Source: Cupriavidus sp. 2SB (GTDB lineage: Bacteria; Pseudomonadota; Gammaproteobacteria; Burkholderiales; Burkholderiaceae). From it: DNA of 64,000 nucleotides. Of this stretch, positions 62,197-64,000 are shown piece by piece. The stretch spans positions 41,400-105,399 of the forward strand of contig NZ_SCMX01000015.1 of assembly GCF_005503625.1 (NCBI RefSeq). Reading direction: 5' to 3'. The translations under genes were made by a program, and so were the position numbers. Each line of letters begins with the position of its first letter. Position 1 is the stretch's first letter. A model generated the notes under the pieces. The model worked only from the letters and a program-made list of their open reading frames with translations. It searched no databases and was not told where the DNA came from.

Positions 62197-63819
62197 GTGC
62201 TTTCTACCGCAAACATCACCATGCAGTTCGGCCCCAAGCCGTTGTTCGAGAACATCTCGGTCAAGTTCGGCGAGGGCAACCGTTACGGCCTGATCGGCGC
62301 GAACGGCTGCGGCAAGTCCACGTTCATGAAGATCCTGGGCGCCGACCTGGAGCAATCGTCGGGTACGGTCATGCTGGAGCCGGGCATCCGCCTGGGCAAG
62401 CTGCGCCAGGACCAGTTTGCCTATGAAGACAACCGCGTGCTCGACGTAGTGATGATGGGCCATACGGAAATGTGGGCTGCCGCCAGCGAGCGCGATGCCA
62501 TCTACGCGAACCCCGAGGCCACCGACGAAGACTACATGAAGGCCGCCGAGTTGGAAGCCAAGTACGCCGAGTACGACGGCTACACGGCCGAGGCGCGTGC
62601 CGGCGAACTGCTGCTGGGCGTGGGCATTCCCACCGACCAGCACCAGGGCCCGATGAGCGATGTCGCCCCGGGCTGGAAGCTGCGCGTGTTGCTGGCCCAG
62701 GCGCTGTTCTCGAACCCGGACGTGCTGCTGCTCGACGAACCGACCAATAACCTGGACATCAACACGATCCGCTGGCTGGAAGATGTGCTCAACGAGCGCA
62801 ACTCCACCATGATCATCATTTCCCACGATCGCCACTTCCTGAACTCCGTGTGCACGCACATGGCCGACATGGACTACGGCACGCTGAAGGTCTACCCGGG
62901 CAACTACGACGACTACATGCAGGCGTCGATGCAGGCCCGCGAACGGCAGATGGCCGCCAACGCGCGTGCCAAGGAACGCATCACCGAACTGCAGGATTTC
63001 GTGCGTCGCTTCTCGGCCAACAAGTCCAAGGCTCGCCAGGCGACGTCGCGCGCCAAGCAGATCGACAAGATCAAGGTCGAGGACATCAAGCCGTCCTCGC
63101 GCCAGAACCCGTTTGTGCGCTTCGAGTTCGAGAAGAAGCTGCACAACCTGGCGGTGGAAGCCGATGGCGTCACCAAGACCTATGACCGCAAGATCATCAA
63201 CAACTTGTCGATGGCGATTCAGGCCGGCGAGCGCGTGGCGATCATCGGCGAGAACGGCGCGGGCAAGACCACGCTGTTGCGCAGCCTGCTGAACAGCGCG
63301 GTGGAAACCGGTGTGCAGCGTGGCGTGGAAGTGGATCGTGGCACGATCAAGTGGGCAGAAAACGCTAACGTTGGCTATATGCCTCAAGACACGTACGAGG
63401 AATTCCCGACGGACGTGAACGTGATGGACTGGATGAGCCAGTGGACGCAGGCCGGCGACGACGACACGTCGTTGCGCGGCACGCTGGGCCGCCTGCTGTT
63501 CTCGGCCGACGACATCAAGAAGAACGTGAAGGTGCTGTCGGGTGGCGAGAAGGGCCGCATGATCTGGGGCAAGCTGATGCTGGGCCGCCATAACGTGCTG
63601 GCCATGGACGAGCCGACCAACCACATGGACATGGAGTCGATCGAATCGCTCCAGATCGCGCTGGACAAGTTTGCTGGCACCCTGATCTTCGTCTCGCACG
63701 ACCGCGAACTGATCAACGGCCTGGCCACGCGCGTGATCGAAGTCCGCACGGACGGTACGATCACCGACTACCTGGGTACGTACGACGAGTACCTGCAGTC
63801 GCAGGGGATCGAGGCTTAG
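62197..63819 (+). CDS. ABC-F family ATPase (YbiT/EttA-like)
   Basis: 540 residues from GTG ([20 protein letters not shown]). Two ABC domains: Walker [13 protein letters not shown] and [11 protein letters not shown]; signatures [15 protein letters not shown] and [16 protein letters not shown]; Walker [12 protein letters not shown] and [11 protein letters not shown]. No membrane segments; the inter-domain linker carries a charged helix ([20 protein letters not shown]). Acts on the ribosome. The order and size fit the YbiT subgroup. The 5' end overlaps nothing real; an upstream in-frame extension was rejected. Confidence 0.92.
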   Translation: MLSTANITMQFGPKPLFENISVKFGEGNRYGLIGANGCGKSTFMKILGADLEQSSGTVMLEPGIRLGKLRQDQFAYEDNRVLDVVMMGHTEMWAAASERDAIYANPEATDEDYMKAAELEAKYAEYDGYTAEARAGELLLGVGIPTDQHQGPMSDVAPGWKLRVLLAQALFSNPDVLLLDEPTNNLDINTIRWLEDVLNERNSTMIIISHDRHFLNSVCTHMADMDYGTLKVYPGNYDDYMQASMQARERQMAANARAKERITELQDFVRRFSANKSKARQATSRAKQIDKIKVEDIKPSSRQNPFVRFEFEKKLHNLAVEADGVTKTYDRKIINNLSMAIQAGERVAIIGENGAGKTTLLRSLLNSAVETGVQRGVEVDRGTIKWAENANVGYMPQDTYEEFPTDVNVMDWMSQWTQAGDDDTSLRGTLGRLLFSADDIKKNVKVLSGGEKGRMIWGKLMLGRHNVLAMDEPTNHMDMESIESLQIALDKFAGTLIFVSHDRELINGLATRVIEVRTDGTITDYLGTYDEYLQSQGIEA

Positions 63820-63850
63820 TTTCTCAGGGTTTCTTTCCCGAGGTTTTGCT

Positions 63851-64000
63851 CCCCTCTCCCGCCTTGCGGGAGAGGGGCGGGGGAGAGGGCAGGCAGTTCT
63901 GCTTGCCGACTAACCGCAATTTGGACCGCTGGCCCTCTCCCCCAACCCCTCTCCCGCGCGCGGGAGAGGGGTTGGGGGAGAGGGCCAGCGGTCCAAATTG
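63851..64000. repeat. REP-like GC palindromes, one perfect 84-bp
   Basis: A CCCCTCTCCCGC/GCGGGAGAGGGG hairpin lies at 63851–63877. A perfect 84-base palindrome occupies 63917–64000 (42-base arms, starting CAATTTGGACCGCTGGCCC and closing with its complement), running to the window end. Shared motif CCCTCTCCC suggests one repeat family. Confidence 0.8.

Noticed and set aside
62191..63699. Antisense frame over the ABC-F gene
   Set aside because: Shadow of a conserved gene with the same compositional cause.

Overview
The window is a high-GC betaproteobacterial chromosome segment, most likely Cupriavidus or Ralstonia (Burkholderiaceae). This rests on the order ppsA–nfeD–SPFH–smpB/ratA–ratB–guaB–guaA, on the later queE–queD–tadA–ldcA block, and on a QueE with the Burkholderia-type CX14CX2C cluster. 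The species call is an inference from gene order and protein style; no search was run.

Left chromosomal arm (1–10767): the 3' part of phosphoenolpyruvate synthase, an NfeD/SPFH membrane pair, smpB divergent from ratA–ratB, a DUF4124 envelope protein, an EamA-type transporter, and guaB–(small membrane protein)–guaA for GMP synthesis.

Prophage (about 10756–54581, 43.8 kb): a complete-looking podovirus-type prophage of the Bordetella BPP-1 / T7-like virion type, inserted at the last codons of guaA. An 8-bp repeat (GAGTGGGA) lies at both ends, and six copies of a TGACGGTAT arm site lie just inside the ends. Integrase and an AlpA-like factor are at the left. A leftward early/replication region follows (SNF2-type helicase, VRR-NUC nuclease, family A DNA polymerase, DUF1643, HNH, DUF2815 ssDNA-binding candidate, DUF2800 Cas4-like nuclease). 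Two related repressors (CI-like leftward, Cro-like rightward) flank an operator region built on TTAGC-N4-GCTAA. Rightward genes are a primase-helicase, terminase, portal, capsid genes, stubby-tail genes, ejection proteins (lytic transglycosylase and a 1918-residue protein), tailspike and lysis genes. The last gene, an O-acetyltransferase with an SGNH domain, looks like a lysogenic-conversion gene.

Regulatory layout of the prophage: two leftward promoters of the form TTGAC(A/G)-18-TAAA(T/G)T overlap repressor half-sites. The rightward late genes carry five copies of a promoter-like element (GGGTG-Y-C-Y-Y-TAC-Y, then a -10-like hexamer at a fixed distance). A large inverted array of GCGGGTATT repeats sits between the primase-helicase and the terminase and is an origin candidate.

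Right chromosomal arm (54582–64000): a DHA2-type MFS exporter, an acyltransferase-3 protein, divergent dkgB-like reductase and LysR regulator, queE–queD (queuosine precursor), tadA (tRNA A34 deaminase), ldcA (murein recycling) and an ABC-F ATPase. The window ends in REP-like GC-rich palindromes, one a perfect 84-bp palindrome. No rRNA, tRNA, CRISPR array, reverse transcriptase or insertion sequence was seen.
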